Shown: positions 50,604 to 60,769 of the stretch, piece by piece
Numbering within the stretch: position 1 is the first letter of the stretch
How the letters are laid out: each line of letters starts with the position of its first letter
Source: Pirellulaceae bacterium
GTDB lineage: Bacteria; Planctomycetota; Planctomycetia; Pirellulales; Pirellulaceae
Length of the DNA stretch: 64,000 bases
Assembly (NCBI GenBank): GCA_026004775.1
Contig: BPJU01000006.1
Coordinates: forward strand, 1 to 64,000
Direction: 5' to 3'
Made by a program: the position numbers and the translations under genes
Notes under the pieces: model-generated
Seen by the model: the letters and a program-made list of their open reading frames with translations, nothing else
Told to the model about the DNA's origin: nothing
Databases searched by the model: none

Positions 50604-51422
50604 GTGCGGATCATTATCGAGCCGGACTATGAGGCGGGCTCGCGACGGGCCGCCCAGTTGATTGCACATCTGGTGCGCCAAAAGCCCGATTGCGTGCTGG
50701 GGCTGGCCACCGGAGGTACGCCTCTGGGAGTATATCGCGAGCTGGCGCGGATGCACCGCGAAGAAGGGTTGGATTTCAGCCGCGTAACGACGTTCAATCT
50801 GGACGAATATGTCGGCCTGGATCCGACGCACCCGCAAAGCTACCGCTTTTTCATGCAGCAGCACTTGTTCGACCACATCAATATCGACCCGTCGCGCATC
50901 AACATTCCCGACGGGCGGGCGTTGGATTTCGAGCGGTTTTGCCGCTCGTACGAAGAGCGGATTCGGGAGGCGGGAGGGATTGACCTTCAGTTGTTGGGGC
51001 TTGGGCGAGACGGCCACATTGCCTTCAACGAGCCGGGTTCGTCGCTGGGAAGCCGTACGCGCCTGAAAATGCTCACGCCGGAAACCATCCGCGACAACGC
51101 TCGTTTCTTTGGAAGCGAAGAGCTTGTGCCCCGGCTGGCAGTGACCATGGGGGTCGGTACCATATTGGAGGCCAGGCGGTGTCTGCTGCTGGCGTTCGGC
51201 GAAGCCAAAGCCGATGCCGTGCAGCGTACCGTGGAAGGTCCCGTTACGGCTCAAGTAACCGCTTCGGCGCTACAATTGCACCGTGACGTGGTCGTGGTGC
51301 TGGATGAGGCCGCGGCCAGCCGGCTCGAGCGGCGCGAATACTACCGGCAGATGGAGCAGGCCCAAATGCGCCTGGAACAGGAAGGTATACGGGCGCTGCT
51401 TCCGGGAAGTGAGCGATCATGA
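50604..51422 (+). CDS. nagB: Glucosamine-6-phosphate deaminase
   Basis: 272 residues starting at GTG 50604 with an AGGAG site about ten bases upstream. It converts glucosamine-6-phosphate to fructose-6-phosphate and ammonia in amino-sugar use. Family motifs are LATGGTPLGVYREL (phosphate loop), FNLDEYVGLDPTHPQSY (catalytic Asp/Glu region) and LGLGRDGHIAFNEPGSS with the active-site His. TMGVGTILEAR completes the allosteric-type signature. It overlaps the rhomboid gene by four bases, so the two are co-translated. No nagA is adjacent. Confidence 0.95.
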   Translation: MRIIIEPDYEAGSRRAAQLIAHLVRQKPDCVLGLATGGTPLGVYRELARMHREEGLDFSRVTTFNLDEYVGLDPTHPQSYRFFMQQHLFDHINIDPSRINIPDGRALDFERFCRSYEERIREAGGIDLQLLGLGRDGHIAFNEPGSSLGSRTRLKMLTPETIRDNARFFGSEELVPRLAVTMGVGTILEARRCLLLAFGEAKADAVQRTVEGPVTAQVTASALQLHRDVVVVLDEAAASRLERREYYRQMEQAQMRLEQEGIRALLPGSERS

Positions 51423-52318
51423 GACAAATCGGCGTGTTGGCGGATGAATCGACCGCCCACCGTTTTGTGCGTTACCTGGAATCGCAGGGAATCGACGCGC
51501 TGGCCGAACAAGACCAGGCGGGGTGGGCGGTGTGGGTACGCGACGAAGATCACCGGCAGAAAGCCCAGGAAGAACTTTCGCAATTCCTGCTGGAGCCGGA
51601 TCATCCGCGTTACCGCCAAGTACCGGCGGCTGCGGCTGAGCAACCCCGCACCACGGCAAAGCGTTGGTCGTGGCCCGCGCGAAAGAAACGCTCTTCCGCA
51701 GCGTCACGAGTTCGGGTGCCGCTGACACGCTTTGTCATCGCCATCACACTCGCCGTGACTCTGGGAGGCTGGTTCGGGCAGTTCCCGCCCAATTCGTTGG
51801 GAGGAGCACTCTACCGAGAGCTGCGATTCGCCTCGCCCGCGATCAACACCGCCAACTCCGGCTGGGATGCCTTCGCCTCGATCCGCCAAGGCGAATTGTG
51901 GCGGCTGCTTACCCCTATGTTCCTGCATTTCGACTATGCCCATATCATTTTCAATGTGGTGATGTTCTATTACGTGGCTTCGCAAGTCGAGCGGCTGCAA
52001 GGGGCTTTTCGGCTCGGCCTGCTGATCGTCCTTACCTCACTGGCGGCCAACGTGGCCCAGGCCTATTTCAAGGGGCCCGGCTTCGGAGGCCTCTCCGGTG
52101 TAGTATACGGGTTGCTCGGCTACATTTGGATCAAGTCGCTGATTGATCCGGAATCCGGGTACCACCTGGAGCAGTTCACTTGGCTCGTTGCCGTCATCTG
52201 GTTTCTCCTGTGCGCCTTTGACATTATCCCCAACGTGGCAAACCATGCCCACGCGGGTGGACTGGTGATGGGAATCCTGGCAGGTCTGGCAGGACGCAGC
52301 CGACAGGCCGAACCGTGA
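51419..52318 (+). CDS. Rhomboid intramembrane serine protease, GlpG-type
   Basis: 299 residues beginning at an ATG that overlaps the nagB TGA (ATGA). Residues 1-65 look like the GlpG cytosolic domain (HRFVRYLESQGIDALAEQD, FLLEPDHPRY). The rhomboid membrane domain follows with six segments. Catalytic Ser is in GFGGLSGVVYGLLGY and catalytic His in NHAHAGGLVMG. The conserved loop-1 region (LTPMFLHFDYAHIIFN) is also present. It cleaves membrane proteins within the bilayer; targets are unknown. No glpEGR context: the partner here is nagB. Confidence 0.93.
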   Translation: MRQIGVLADESTAHRFVRYLESQGIDALAEQDQAGWAVWVRDEDHRQKAQEELSQFLLEPDHPRYRQVPAAAAEQPRTTAKRWSWPARKKRSSAASRVRVPLTRFVIAITLAVTLGGWFGQFPPNSLGGALYRELRFASPAINTANSGWDAFASIRQGELWRLLTPMFLHFDYAHIIFNVVMFYYVASQVERLQGAFRLGLLIVLTSLAANVAQAYFKGPGFGGLSGVVYGLLGYIWIKSLIDPESGYHLEQFTWLVAVIWFLLCAFDIIPNVANHAHAGGLVMGILAGLAGRSRQAEP

Positions 52319-52440
52319 CTTGGGGCTGTTGCGGGGGCCGACCGGCGGGTGCAGAACCGCGGCTGATCCGGCAGCTTGCAAAGACCACCCAGCCGTATCG
52401 CCGCCGTCTGCGCCGCGCGTTGAGTATAAGGCAGGTAGGG

Positions 52441-52851
52441 ATGGCAAAACCGATCAAAATTGGAACGACGGCCGAAGAGCAAGTGGTCGTGGGACGGGAA
52501 CATACGATCGATTTTGCCGACGAACAGATGCCGGCCGTACTGGCTACGCCCTGGTTGATCTGGTTTCTGGAACATGCTGCCCGGAAAGCGGTGCTGCCGT
52601 CCCTGGAACTGGGGGAAAGTACGGTAGGTACGTTCGTCGAAATCCAACATCTGGCTCCCACGCCCGTCGGCCAAAGCGTCGTCTGCCAAGCCAAAGTCGT
52701 GCAGGTGGATGGTCCCAGCGTCTCTTTCCAACTGGAAGCCCATGATGCGCACGAAACGGTGGCTCGCGGTTTCCATCGACTGCGGATCATCCGCGTCGAT
52801 CGCTTCGCTCGTCGCGTCCAGGCCAAGAGCCGGCTCGAGAAGCCATCCTGA
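52441..52851 (+). CDS. Hotdog-fold thioesterase, fluoroacetyl-CoA-thioesterase-like
   Basis: 136 residues from the ATG at 52441 with AGGTAGGG just upstream. Sequence follows the FlK-type group: VLATPWLIWFLEHAA (the Thr and Glu positions of the FlK active site) and VGTFVEIQHLAPTPVG (the His position). It probably hydrolyses a small acyl-CoA; fluoroacetyl-CoA is the name of the type member only. It may be the last gene of the nagB-rhomboid unit, with about 120 bases between. Confidence 0.85.
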   Translation: MAKPIKIGTTAEEQVVVGREHTIDFADEQMPAVLATPWLIWFLEHAARKAVLPSLELGESTVGTFVEIQHLAPTPVGQSVVCQAKVVQVDGPSVSFQLEAHDAHETVARGFHRLRIIRVDRFARRVQAKSRLEKPS

Positions 52852-52860
52852 AAGCATCGG

Positions 52861-52878
52861 CCAGGGGCGTGCCCCTGG
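52861..52878. terminator. Hairpin between convergent thioesterase and pncB
   Basis: Perfect CCAGGGGC / GCCCCTGG arms with loop GT, ten bases after the thioesterase stop and between converging genes. No T-tract. Confidence 0.5.
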
Positions 52879-52981
52879 TCGATCGACTCGCCACGATGGC
52901 AGCCGGCAGCGCCTGGATACTTGTAGATGCTATGCAAACCATTCCGGCAGGCTTGCCGGCAGCCTCTGACGGCCCTTCGAG

Positions 52982-54355
52982 CTACCGCATGCCGGATTGA
53001 CCAGCGAGCGTTTGCTGATCACATTGCTGGGCCAAGTTGCGGATCGCTTCGGATATCTCAACCGGATAACGCTGGTCGGTTTCCAGTTGGCAGAATGCCG
53101 GCGGGAGTTGCGCTAAGTTCCTGGCGGCCGACTCGCGAAGCTCCGCAAGCGGTACAGGGGGGCGAGTCCGCCGGCCGCCTCGCATCACCAACTCCAGCAG
53201 CGGCTGGCCCGGCTGCGGGGCGTCTTCCAAGCTGATCGAGTCACCCGCCAGCAGCCCGTTCTGGAAGCGCCGGAAGATCTGTTTTCGTCCCGGCCAGGTT
53301 GCTTTGCCTTCGGAGCGTTTCCGGCAAGGTCGTCCCGCGTACTCTTGCAACTTGTAAGCACAATCCAGATAGGGAAGATCGGCCGAAGTGTCCAGCCGGC
53401 TGCCGATTCCGTAACCGTCGATCGGCGCACGGTTTTTCTCTAATTCGCTTAACGCGTACTCGTCGAGGCTGCCGCTGGCGAAAATCCGGGTCTGTTGCAA
53501 CCCCCCGTCGTCCAGGATTTTTCGGACGCGTCGGGCATGGTCCAACAAATCGCCGCTGTCGATGCGCACGCCGTGCACCGAGATCCCTTGCACCGCCAAT
53601 TCTTTGGCAAGGTGAATCACCTTTTCGGCCGCTTGCTCCGTGTCATAGGTATCAAGCAGCAGGACCACGGGGCCGGGATTGCTCGTCGCAAAGTTACGAA
53701 AGGCCAGCATTTCGTCAGGATGAGCCTGGATGAAGGAATGAGCCATGGTGCCGTAAATCGGAATGCCATACAGCCTTCCCGCTTCCACCGTGGCTGTTCC
53801 CTGGAAGCCCGCGATGTAGGCGGCCCGTGCGGCCAGCAATCCCGCTTCAGCTCCGTGGGCACGCCGAAAACCGAAATCGACCAGCACCTTCCCCGGCGCT
53901 GCCAATCGGCACCGTGCTGCCTTGGTGGCAATCAGCGTCGGAAACTGGATCAAATTGATCAGGCGGCTTTCTACAAGTTGCGCTTCGGGAAGCGGAGCCA
54001 CCACCCGAACCAGCGGCTCTTCCGCAAATACCACTGTCCCTTCCGGTACGGCCCAGACGTCTCCGGTAAAACGAAACTCGCTCAGCCAATCGATGAAGTC
54101 CGCGTGAAACTGCGGTTGTTTCGAGAGCCACTGAAGTTCTTCCGTGTCGAACCGCAATTCCTCCAGATAGTCCAACAGGTGTTCCAGACCAGCCGCCACC
54201 AAAAACGGGCGATTCGCCGGTAAACGCCGCACGAAAAACTCGAAGACCGCCGTCTGGAGCATACCGTGGCGGTAGTATGATTGAAGCATTGTCAGTTGGT
54301 AGAGGTCGGTCAACAATGCACTGGATGCACCGAACTGCAACGACTCTGCACACAT
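52982..54355 (-). CDS. pncB: Nicotinate phosphoribosyltransferase
   Basis: 457 residues from the ATG at 54355, chosen for its AGGAG site ten bases upstream; the frame is open to 54439. It makes nicotinate mononucleotide in NAD salvage. Signatures are LLTDLYQLTMLQSYYRHG at the N-terminus, DFGFRRAHGAEAG with the phosphoribosyl region, GTMAHSFIQAH with the catalytic His, and GVRIDSGDLLDHARR. Length fits the longer bacterial PncB subfamily. It overlaps nothing and is divergent from the thioredoxin lipoprotein. Confidence 0.93.
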   Translation of the reverse strand: MCAESLQFGASSALLTDLYQLTMLQSYYRHGMLQTAVFEFFVRRLPANRPFLVAAGLEHLLDYLEELRFDTEELQWLSKQPQFHADFIDWLSEFRFTGDVWAVPEGTVVFAEEPLVRVVAPLPEAQLVESRLINLIQFPTLIATKAARCRLAAPGKVLVDFGFRRAHGAEAGLLAARAAYIAGFQGTATVEAGRLYGIPIYGTMAHSFIQAHPDEMLAFRNFATSNPGPVVLLLDTYDTEQAAEKVIHLAKELAVQGISVHGVRIDSGDLLDHARRVRKILDDGGLQQTRIFASGSLDEYALSELEKNRAPIDGYGIGSRLDTSADLPYLDCAYKLQEYAGRPCRKRSEGKATWPGRKQIFRRFQNGLLAGDSISLEDAPQPGQPLLELVMRGGRRTRPPVPLAELRESAARNLAQLPPAFCQLETDQRYPVEISEAIRNLAQQCDQQTLAGQSGMR

Positions 54356-54621
54356 CGAGATGGCTCCTGGGATCGGGAGACTACCGGCGGTGCCCCCAAG
54401 CGCCGGCGGCGATCGGCTCGGGAAGGTCCGGTGCGGCAAGCATCCTTTGCCTGCGGCCGCAAAATGCCTTCCTCACCGGAGGTCACTTCCACGCCGCATT
54501 TGTACGGTTTTTCACACGCGGGCTAAAGACCGGGGCATTTCTGCTTGACGTTCATGCCCCGGGTAGGCTCAAATGGGGAAACATCATCGCAAGTAACCTC
54601 CCCGTAACGAAAGGAAAACCG

Positions 54622-55848
54622 ATGCGTCGCCTGTTGCCCGTTACGTTACTGTTTGTCGCCGGTTCATTAATGTTGTCTGGTTGTTCCAAGCCGGGGAGTG
54701 TGCCGCCCGGTGCGCCGTCGGGAGCACAATCGTCGTCCCGTGCTGCCGATTCTGATAAAGATCAAACAGTGTCGAACGAATCGGCCCGACTACCCGCGAC
54801 TGACTCGGGTATTGCCGATGACAGTGCGTCGGTCAACAATGGGCGAACCGAAAGAACGCCGGCTGAGGCTGCACAAAACGCACAGGCCCAGGCGCAGCCG
54901 ATGCCGAACGGCAAGCCGGATGATGAACTGCTAAAGCTGTTCGAGGGTTCGGACTTGGCGAGCGATTACCAGGACCTGCGCCGGTATCTGGATGAGGATC
55001 CCCAGAACCTGGAAGCTCGTGCCAATCTGGTATATCTGCTTGCTGTGTTGGGCAGCCGGCGGGAACAAGAATCGCCGGGAACCGGGTACGACGCCTTCCA
55101 GCGAGCCGCTCAAGAAGCCAAGCAGTTTCTGGAGTCCGGTAGCGAAGTGCCGGAGGGCTTTGAACGGATTTTCCCGGTGGTTTTCCTTCACGCCAGCCGA
55201 ACCTCTGCGCTGCGCGACGATACCAAACAGGCAATGGAGTGGCTGACGCTGAGCGTAAAGAACGGTTTTCGGAACTTCGAGTTTCTCGAAGAAGATGAGG
55301 ATCTGGCGGCGGTACGTGCACTTCCCGAATTTTCCCATCAGTTGCAGCAGTGGAAGGATCAGTCAGCCAAGGAACAACAGGCCCATATTACCGAGTCATT
55401 GGCCAAATTCCAGTCATTTCCTTTCGACTTCGAAGTAGTCGATGTGGAGGGGCAACGCCGGACCTTGTCGGATCTGAAAGGCAAGGTGGTCATCGTCGAT
55501 ATTTGGGGTACTTGGTGCCCGCCGTGCCGAGCGGAGATACCTTCGTTCATCAAATTGCAGGAAAAATTCGGCGAAAAGGGACTCCAGATCATTGGCCTTA
55601 ATTACGAGGGCGAAGAAGGCGAGAAGGCCATCGCCAAGGTGAAACAATTCATTCAGGAATACGGAATCAATTACCCGTGCGCCTTGGGCACCGAAGAGAT
55701 CCAGAATCAGGTACCCGACTTTGAAGGTTATCCGACGACGTTATTCATTGACCGATCGGGAAAAGTCCGTCTGAAGGTGGTGGGGCTTCACGACTACGCT
55801 TTTCTCGAATCCGTGGTGACTGCCTTGTTGGAAGAACCAGCGCCCTAG
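54622..55848 (+). CDS. Thioredoxin-like lipoprotein (TlpA/ResA type)
   Basis: 408 residues from the ATG at 54622 with an AAAGGA site. The signal ends in a lipobox (LMLSGC), so the protein is tethered in the envelope. A Ser/Ala/Gln-rich linker (about 25-110) leads to a helical domain with TPR-like features, then a thioredoxin fold at the C-terminus with the redox pair in WGTWCPPCRAEIPSF (about 297 and 300). The long frame upstream to 54277 is not coding. It is a candidate disulfide reductase for extracytoplasmic cytochrome maturation, which fits the heme proteins in the window. It is followed by the PQQ lipoprotein in the same direction. Confidence 0.9.
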   Translation: MRRLLPVTLLFVAGSLMLSGCSKPGSVPPGAPSGAQSSSRAADSDKDQTVSNESARLPATDSGIADDSASVNNGRTERTPAEAAQNAQAQAQPMPNGKPDDELLKLFEGSDLASDYQDLRRYLDEDPQNLEARANLVYLLAVLGSRREQESPGTGYDAFQRAAQEAKQFLESGSEVPEGFERIFPVVFLHASRTSALRDDTKQAMEWLTLSVKNGFRNFEFLEEDEDLAAVRALPEFSHQLQQWKDQSAKEQQAHITESLAKFQSFPFDFEVVDVEGQRRTLSDLKGKVVIVDIWGTWCPPCRAEIPSFIKLQEKFGEKGLQIIGLNYEGEEGEKAIAKVKQFIQEYGINYPCALGTEEIQNQVPDFEGYPTTLFIDRSGKVRLKVVGLHDYAFLESVVTALLEEPAP

Positions 55849-55955
55849 CCATCACCGGCTGCTGTTGGGGGTAATCGGTGGTCTGTCCGGTCAAAGGTGG
55901 CCCGGGGTAAAGGTTCACCCCATCGTTGTCCGCGGATGAGACTGAGGGAGAAAGA

Positions 55956-57326
55956 ATGAATCGGATTTGCAAGCCATCGCAAGGTGCGGGCAAAAAGGTT
56001 ATTCTATGGCTAGCCGGCGTTTGCTCGTCCCTTTTCTTACCCGTGCTGCCCGGTTGCGGCAGGAACCGAGCTCCTGTGGCAGAGCCCACCGCGCCGGCTC
56101 CGGAAGTCACGGTGACCTCATCGGACGCCGAGTGGCCGTTGTGGCGAGGTCCGGACGCCAACGGGATCAGTCCCGACGCGTCGGCAATTGTCACCTGGGG
56201 GCCTGAAAAGAACGTATTGTGGCGGGTGGCCCTCGAGGGACAGGGGCATTCGACGCCGATCGTCGTAGGCCAACTCGTCGTCCTGACGACAGCCGTCGAA
56301 TCCCGCCAGCAACAATGGGTACTGGCTTTTGATCGGGAAACGGGCCAGGAACGCTGGCGTGGTCTGGTGCATGAAGGAGCGTTGCCGCGCAAACACCCCA
56401 AGAACTCCCATGCTTCGGCCTCCCCCGTCTCCGACGGGCGGAACATCTATGTACTTTTTATCCACCATGATGGGCTGTATGCCACGGCATTGGACTTTGA
56501 TGGAGAGATCGTCTGGCAGGAGAAAGTCGGTACCTTCCGTTCCGAACACGGTTATGGATCCTCCCCGGCGCTTTACCAGGGCCGCCTGTTCGTCAACGGC
56601 GACAGCCTGGAGAACTGTTTTGTGGCGGCTGTCGACACGCAAACCGGCAAAGTGCTCTGGTCCACACCGCGAACGACGACGGGACGGCACGGCAGTTACG
56701 CCACGCCCTTGGTGGTGGAATTCCAAGGCAAGCCCCAATTGGTGCTCTCCGGCATGGGGACCACGGACGGTTATGACATCCAAACGGGAAAACGGTTATG
56801 GAGTGTGCCTGGGCCGGCGGAAGTTACTGCCTGTACTCCGGCCTATGACGGAACTCGTCTTTTTTCCAGTGGCGGTTACCCTGAGAAGGAATTGTTGGCT
56901 ATTCGCCTGGATCGCGCGGGATCCGGCGAGGAGCCGGTCGAGTGGAGATCGGCGAAGGCTGTCACTTATGTTCCGTCGCCGTTGTATCACAACGGGCGTT
57001 TATATGTGGTGACGGACAGCGGAGTGGCCGCCTGTTTGGAAGCGGCCACGGGAGAGGTCGTGTGGCAGGAGCGGTTGCAGGGCAACTTCAGTTCCTCCCC
57101 GGTACTGGCCGGTTCGTTCATCTATGCGGCGAGCGAAGAAGGCAAGACCTATGTGTTCCGCGCCGCTGATAAATTCGAACTGGTAGCCGTGAATGATCTG
57201 GGGGAAGGTGTCTTTGCCACGCCGGTCATCTGCGGCGGACGCATCTATTTGAGAACTTCTAAAGCTCTTTATTGTCTGGGACCGTCGGGGCAAGTGACTC
57301 TGCAAAAAGCTACTTTTGCTCGGTGA
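55956..57326 (+). CDS. PQQ-like beta-propeller lipoprotein
   Basis: 456 residues from the ATG at 55956 with AGGGAGAAAG upstream. Lipobox in LPVLPGCGR. The rest is a WD40/PQQ-type propeller with repeated W-R-x-x-x-G motifs (WPLWRGPDANG, NVLWRVALEGQGHSTPIV, IVWQEKVG, VVWQERLQG). Proteins like this are abundant in planctomycetes. Some are quinoprotein-like but lack clear cofactor ligands, so a scaffold or sugar-binding role is equally likely. It is probably co-transcribed with the thioredoxin lipoprotein (107-base gap). Confidence 0.88.
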   Translation: MNRICKPSQGAGKKVILWLAGVCSSLFLPVLPGCGRNRAPVAEPTAPAPEVTVTSSDAEWPLWRGPDANGISPDASAIVTWGPEKNVLWRVALEGQGHSTPIVVGQLVVLTTAVESRQQQWVLAFDRETGQERWRGLVHEGALPRKHPKNSHASASPVSDGRNIYVLFIHHDGLYATALDFDGEIVWQEKVGTFRSEHGYGSSPALYQGRLFVNGDSLENCFVAAVDTQTGKVLWSTPRTTTGRHGSYATPLVVEFQGKPQLVLSGMGTTDGYDIQTGKRLWSVPGPAEVTACTPAYDGTRLFSSGGYPEKELLAIRLDRAGSGEEPVEWRSAKAVTYVPSPLYHNGRLYVVTDSGVAACLEAATGEVVWQERLQGNFSSSPVLAGSFIYAASEEGKTYVFRAADKFELVAVNDLGEGVFATPVICGGRIYLRTSKALYCLGPSGQVTLQKATFAR

Positions 57327-57449
57327 TTAAGACCTCCCGTTCAGGCGGCGTTTGAGGAGACGACGGGACAGCATGAGGTGCTGGCAGGGATTACGACCCG
57401 GTGTTACTCCAGCCATCGACGTACTTCGCCGCGATTTGAGGAGAAGACC

Positions 57450-58961
57450 ATGGTGGATCGCACACGTCTGGCAACTGTGGTGTTTGTTGTTGCGTTTTAT
57501 TGGAAAGTATGTTTATGCCCTGTTTGGGCTCAACAGCGGCCTAACGTGTTGTTTATATTGACTGACGACCAGCGGTGGGATTGTGTCAGTCTCAATCCTC
57601 GCTCCATCATCGCCACTCCGAACATCGATCGGCTGGGGCGCGAGGGTTTATATTTTGCCAACCATTTTTGTACGACGTCTCTTTGTTCCCCGAGTCGAGC
57701 CTCGATTCTTTCCGGCCTGTATGCCCACGCCCACGGCGTTCTGGACAACTTCACCGAATACCCGAACGACATGCCCACCTGGCCTCGAGCGCTCCAACAA
57801 GCAGGTTATGTGACCGCATATATCGGAAAATACCACATGGGTGAAGAGAATGATGATGTACGAGGCGGGTTTGACTATTTTGTGACGCATAAGGGACAGG
57901 GAAAATACTTTGATACTGAGTTTCGGTTCAATGGCGGCGAGAGGCGGATCGTGCCGGGGTATTATACTCATGTTGTAACAGATATGAGTATTCAATGGTT
58001 GAAAAAGGTGCGCGAAGCTGATCCAGCAAGGCCCTGGGCTCTGATCATCGGGCACAAGGCTCCCCACAGCTTTTACTATCCGGAGCCGAAATACCTCCAT
58101 GCATTCGACCATGTCAACGTTCCCTATCCCGCTACCGCCTTTCATTTGGAAGATAACGATCCCTGGTATACTGAGCGGTTGACGACGTGGCACGGAATTT
58201 ATGGTCCGCTTTTTGATTATCGCAAGAAATGGCCGGACCGCTCACCAGAGGCGGTAAAGGACTTTGCCGCCATGACGCGTTCTTATTGGGCCACCATTCT
58301 GTCTGTGGATGACAGCGTCGGCAGGCTGGTACAGTACTTGAGAGAAACCGGAGAGCTGGACAATACGCTCATTATATTCACATCGGACAACGGACTGTTG
58401 AACGGCGAACAGGGAATGATCGATAAGCGCACGGCGCATGAACCGAGTATCCGGATACCATTAGTGGTGCGCTATCCAAAGCTGACGCCGCCCGATCAAC
58501 CTCGTGTCATTACCGAAATGACACTTACGGTCGATTTTGCACCGTCCATCGTCGATATTTGCGGTGTGGAGTGGCGTCATCCGACTCACGGGCGGTCCTG
58601 GAAGAACTTGGCTCAAGGCAAATCCGATCCAGGTTGGAGAAAGAGTTTTGTCTATATGTATAACTATGAGAAACAGTTTCCGTATACTCCGAATGTTCGG
58701 GCCGTTCGAACCGAGGAGTGGAAATATATTCGTTATCCGCACGGAGACGGCGGGCCCGATCGGCGCAAGGCGGATTTATTTCATCTCAAGAGCGATCCGG
58801 ACGAAATGTTCAATTTAATCGACGACCCCCAATATGCCGCCATAAAAGAGCAGTTGGAAAAAGAACTCAACAGACTGCTGAACGAAGTAGGCGCCGTGCC
58901 GGATCGAATGCCCCTGGATGAAGGTATCAAACAAGAATTGCCGGCACCGGCCATTCGGTGA
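57450..58961 (+). CDS. Secreted sulfatase (formylglycine-dependent)
   Basis: 503 residues from the ATG at 57450 with a GAGGAGAA site. Signal peptide [18 protein letters not shown]. Signature [13 protein letters not shown] with the modifiable cysteine at about residue 79. Metal ligands are in LTDDQRWD and TSDNGLL. The [12 protein letters not shown] and [17 protein letters not shown] segments place it in the heparan/choline-sulfatase-like branch, distinct from the tandem pair at 33-36 kb. It stands behind the two lipoproteins on the same strand. Confidence 0.92.
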   Translation: MVDRTRLATVVFVVAFYWKVCLCPVWAQQRPNVLFILTDDQRWDCVSLNPRSIIATPNIDRLGREGLYFANHFCTTSLCSPSRASILSGLYAHAHGVLDNFTEYPNDMPTWPRALQQAGYVTAYIGKYHMGEENDDVRGGFDYFVTHKGQGKYFDTEFRFNGGERRIVPGYYTHVVTDMSIQWLKKVREADPARPWALIIGHKAPHSFYYPEPKYLHAFDHVNVPYPATAFHLEDNDPWYTERLTTWHGIYGPLFDYRKKWPDRSPEAVKDFAAMTRSYWATILSVDDSVGRLVQYLRETGELDNTLIIFTSDNGLLNGEQGMIDKRTAHEPSIRIPLVVRYPKLTPPDQPRVITEMTLTVDFAPSIVDICGVEWRHPTHGRSWKNLAQGKSDPGWRKSFVYMYNYEKQFPYTPNVRAVRTEEWKYIRYPHGDGGPDRRKADLFHLKSDPDEMFNLIDDPQYAAIKEQLEKELNRLLNEVGAVPDRMPLDEGIKQELPAPAIR

Positions 58962-59134
58962 TTGGTTGCGTTGCCGTGACGGTCAAGATCCGTCAGGCGG
59001 CGCACCCACCAGGGGCCGCGAGCCTGCCTCCTGGCAGGCCGGGCGTGCGGAACCATTCCTCGCGTCCCAGGCCGGTTCATGGCACGGCCGCAGAAACAGC
59101 CTGTTTTTTCTCGAAAAGCTGCATCGCGGCCCAG

Positions 59135-59208
59135 TGGGCGCTGAGGGACTTGAACCCCCGACCCCCTCGGTGTAAACGAGGTGCTCTAGCCGGCTGAGCT
59201 AAGCGCCC
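59135..59208 (-). tRNA. tRNA-Val (anticodon TAC)
   Basis: A full cloverleaf on the minus strand: acceptor GGGCGCT pairs perfectly with AGCGCCC, anticodon stem CCTCG/CGAGG with loop TTTACAC giving anticodon TAC, and T-arm with GGTTCAAGTCC. Discriminator A; CCA is not encoded. Confidence 0.95.
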
Positions 59209-59313
59209 AAGACTTCTTTAGTATAGGAGACGGGGTTGCACTCGACCAGACGAGCCATCCGGACGGCTTTCCCTTTTTGCGCCCACGGGAACGGGCGTCA
59301 CGAGCCGCGTGCG

Positions 59314-60606
59314 TTACTGGGATTGTCGTATTTTCTGGATCGCCTCTTGAGCGTATTCGCGAACTTCTTGGTCCACGTCCCGATCCTGGGCAAGGCGTTC
59401 CAGTTCGGCCAGGTAGGGCTCCGCAGCTTTTCCCATGCCTCCCAAAGCCAACGCCGCCATGGCTCGCGTTTCTTCATGCTCGGCTTTCAGCAGCGCAGCT
59501 ACGTCGGCCACACGCTTGGCCCGCGGCGCCACATAGGCCAGTTCTTCCGCGGCAGCCCACGGGGCATCGGGGCTGTTCAGCTCCCGAAGCAGCACCGCCA
59601 TAACCAGCGGCTCTTCCGCCGGATCGATTCGGTAGAGAGCACCGGCAGCCCGAGCTTTCGCCGCCAGGCGATCGGTAGTAATGGCCTCTTTCAGGACCGG
59701 CACGGCGGACGCAGCCGCCGGGCCCAGGCGCCCAAGGGCAATCACCGCCTCCTCGCGTACCGGTTCCAACGGATCGGACACCGCCTGGATCAAAGCCGTG
59801 ATCCCCTCCGGTCCGATGCTCGGACCAATTTGGCCCAGCGCCGCCGCAGCATTGCGGCGTACCGAAGCCACCCCGCCGGCCAATAACTGACAGAGCTTTT
59901 CCGTGGCCGGCTGCCCGTGCTCACCCAACGCCCCCAATACGCGACAAGCCAGGTACTGGGTGTGAAAGTCCGGACTATCCAATTGTTTCATCAGAGTGGG
60001 CAACGCCTCTTTGGCCTCTTTGCCCAGAGCCCGCAGCACGAAAAGCGCCGGCTGGCAATCCGGCGGGTTATATGTAGCCAGTTCCAGGAGCTTTGGCAAA
60101 GCCGGCTTGGCTGCCGGGCCCAACTGCTCCAGGGCCGCGCAGGCCCCCAGATAACGCTGAGGGTGTCGCGGATCCAGCAGCGGCAGCAAAGACGGAACGA
60201 CGTCAGGCCCCATTTGGGCCAGCGTCCGAGAGGCGACCTGCCAAACCGGAGTGTCATCTACCAGGTCCGGGTCATCCAGGCGAGCGATCACCTGAGGAGC
60301 TGCGGCGACGGCTTTCGGTCCAATCTTTCCCAAAGCGTGCAGAATCGCTACGCGCACCGGCGGCGCATTCGGCTCGAGCACCTCCGCCAGCACCGGCACC
60401 GCCTCAGCCGCCTCGACACCCTTACTGCCGATCAGCTCGGCGGCCTTGATCACCGCCTGCGGCTCCCGAGCACGAAGCAATTCGATGGCCTGAGGTAACG
60501 TCAGCTCTTCTTGAGAGCTCGATTCTCGCGTGCCGATAACGTCCACGGCGACAAAAGCCAACACCAGGAGCGCGCCTGGGCATGGAATACCGGTTCGATT
60601 GAGCAT
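59314..60606 (-). CDS. Secreted HEAT-repeat protein
   Basis: 430 residues. A signal-like hydrophobic segment (GALLVLAFVAVDVIG) is followed by about ten HEAT repeats of ~37 residues, e.g. VRVAILHALGKIGPKAVAAA, VRRNAAAALGQIGPSIGPEG and VREEAVIALGRLGPAAASAV. Such arrays form superhelical binding surfaces. No catalytic motif is visible. Planctomycetes encode many of these; the partner is unknown. The start has AACTAGGA ten bases upstream. Confidence 0.88.
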   Translation of the reverse strand: MLNRTGIPCPGALLVLAFVAVDVIGTRESSSQEELTLPQAIELLRAREPQAVIKAAELIGSKGVEAAEAVPVLAEVLEPNAPPVRVAILHALGKIGPKAVAAAPQVIARLDDPDLVDDTPVWQVASRTLAQMGPDVVPSLLPLLDPRHPQRYLGACAALEQLGPAAKPALPKLLELATYNPPDCQPALFVLRALGKEAKEALPTLMKQLDSPDFHTQYLACRVLGALGEHGQPATEKLCQLLAGGVASVRRNAAAALGQIGPSIGPEGITALIQAVSDPLEPVREEAVIALGRLGPAAASAVPVLKEAITTDRLAAKARAAGALYRIDPAEEPLVMAVLLRELNSPDAPWAAAEELAYVAPRAKRVADVAALLKAEHEETRAMAALALGGMGKAAEPYLAELERLAQDRDVDQEVREYAQEAIQKIRQSQ

Positions 60607-60769
60607 GGCAAAATCCTAGTTCAAAAACTCGGCATCAAAACGGATTGAAACTGGTCATCCGACACGACTAGTTGATAGTGGCACAGGTACAACTATGTTT
60701 TTTCATGTTACGCGACATTTCGGCACTCCGCCGCGCCGCAGCCGGGCAAATCCTCGTGCGCCGGCCCAT

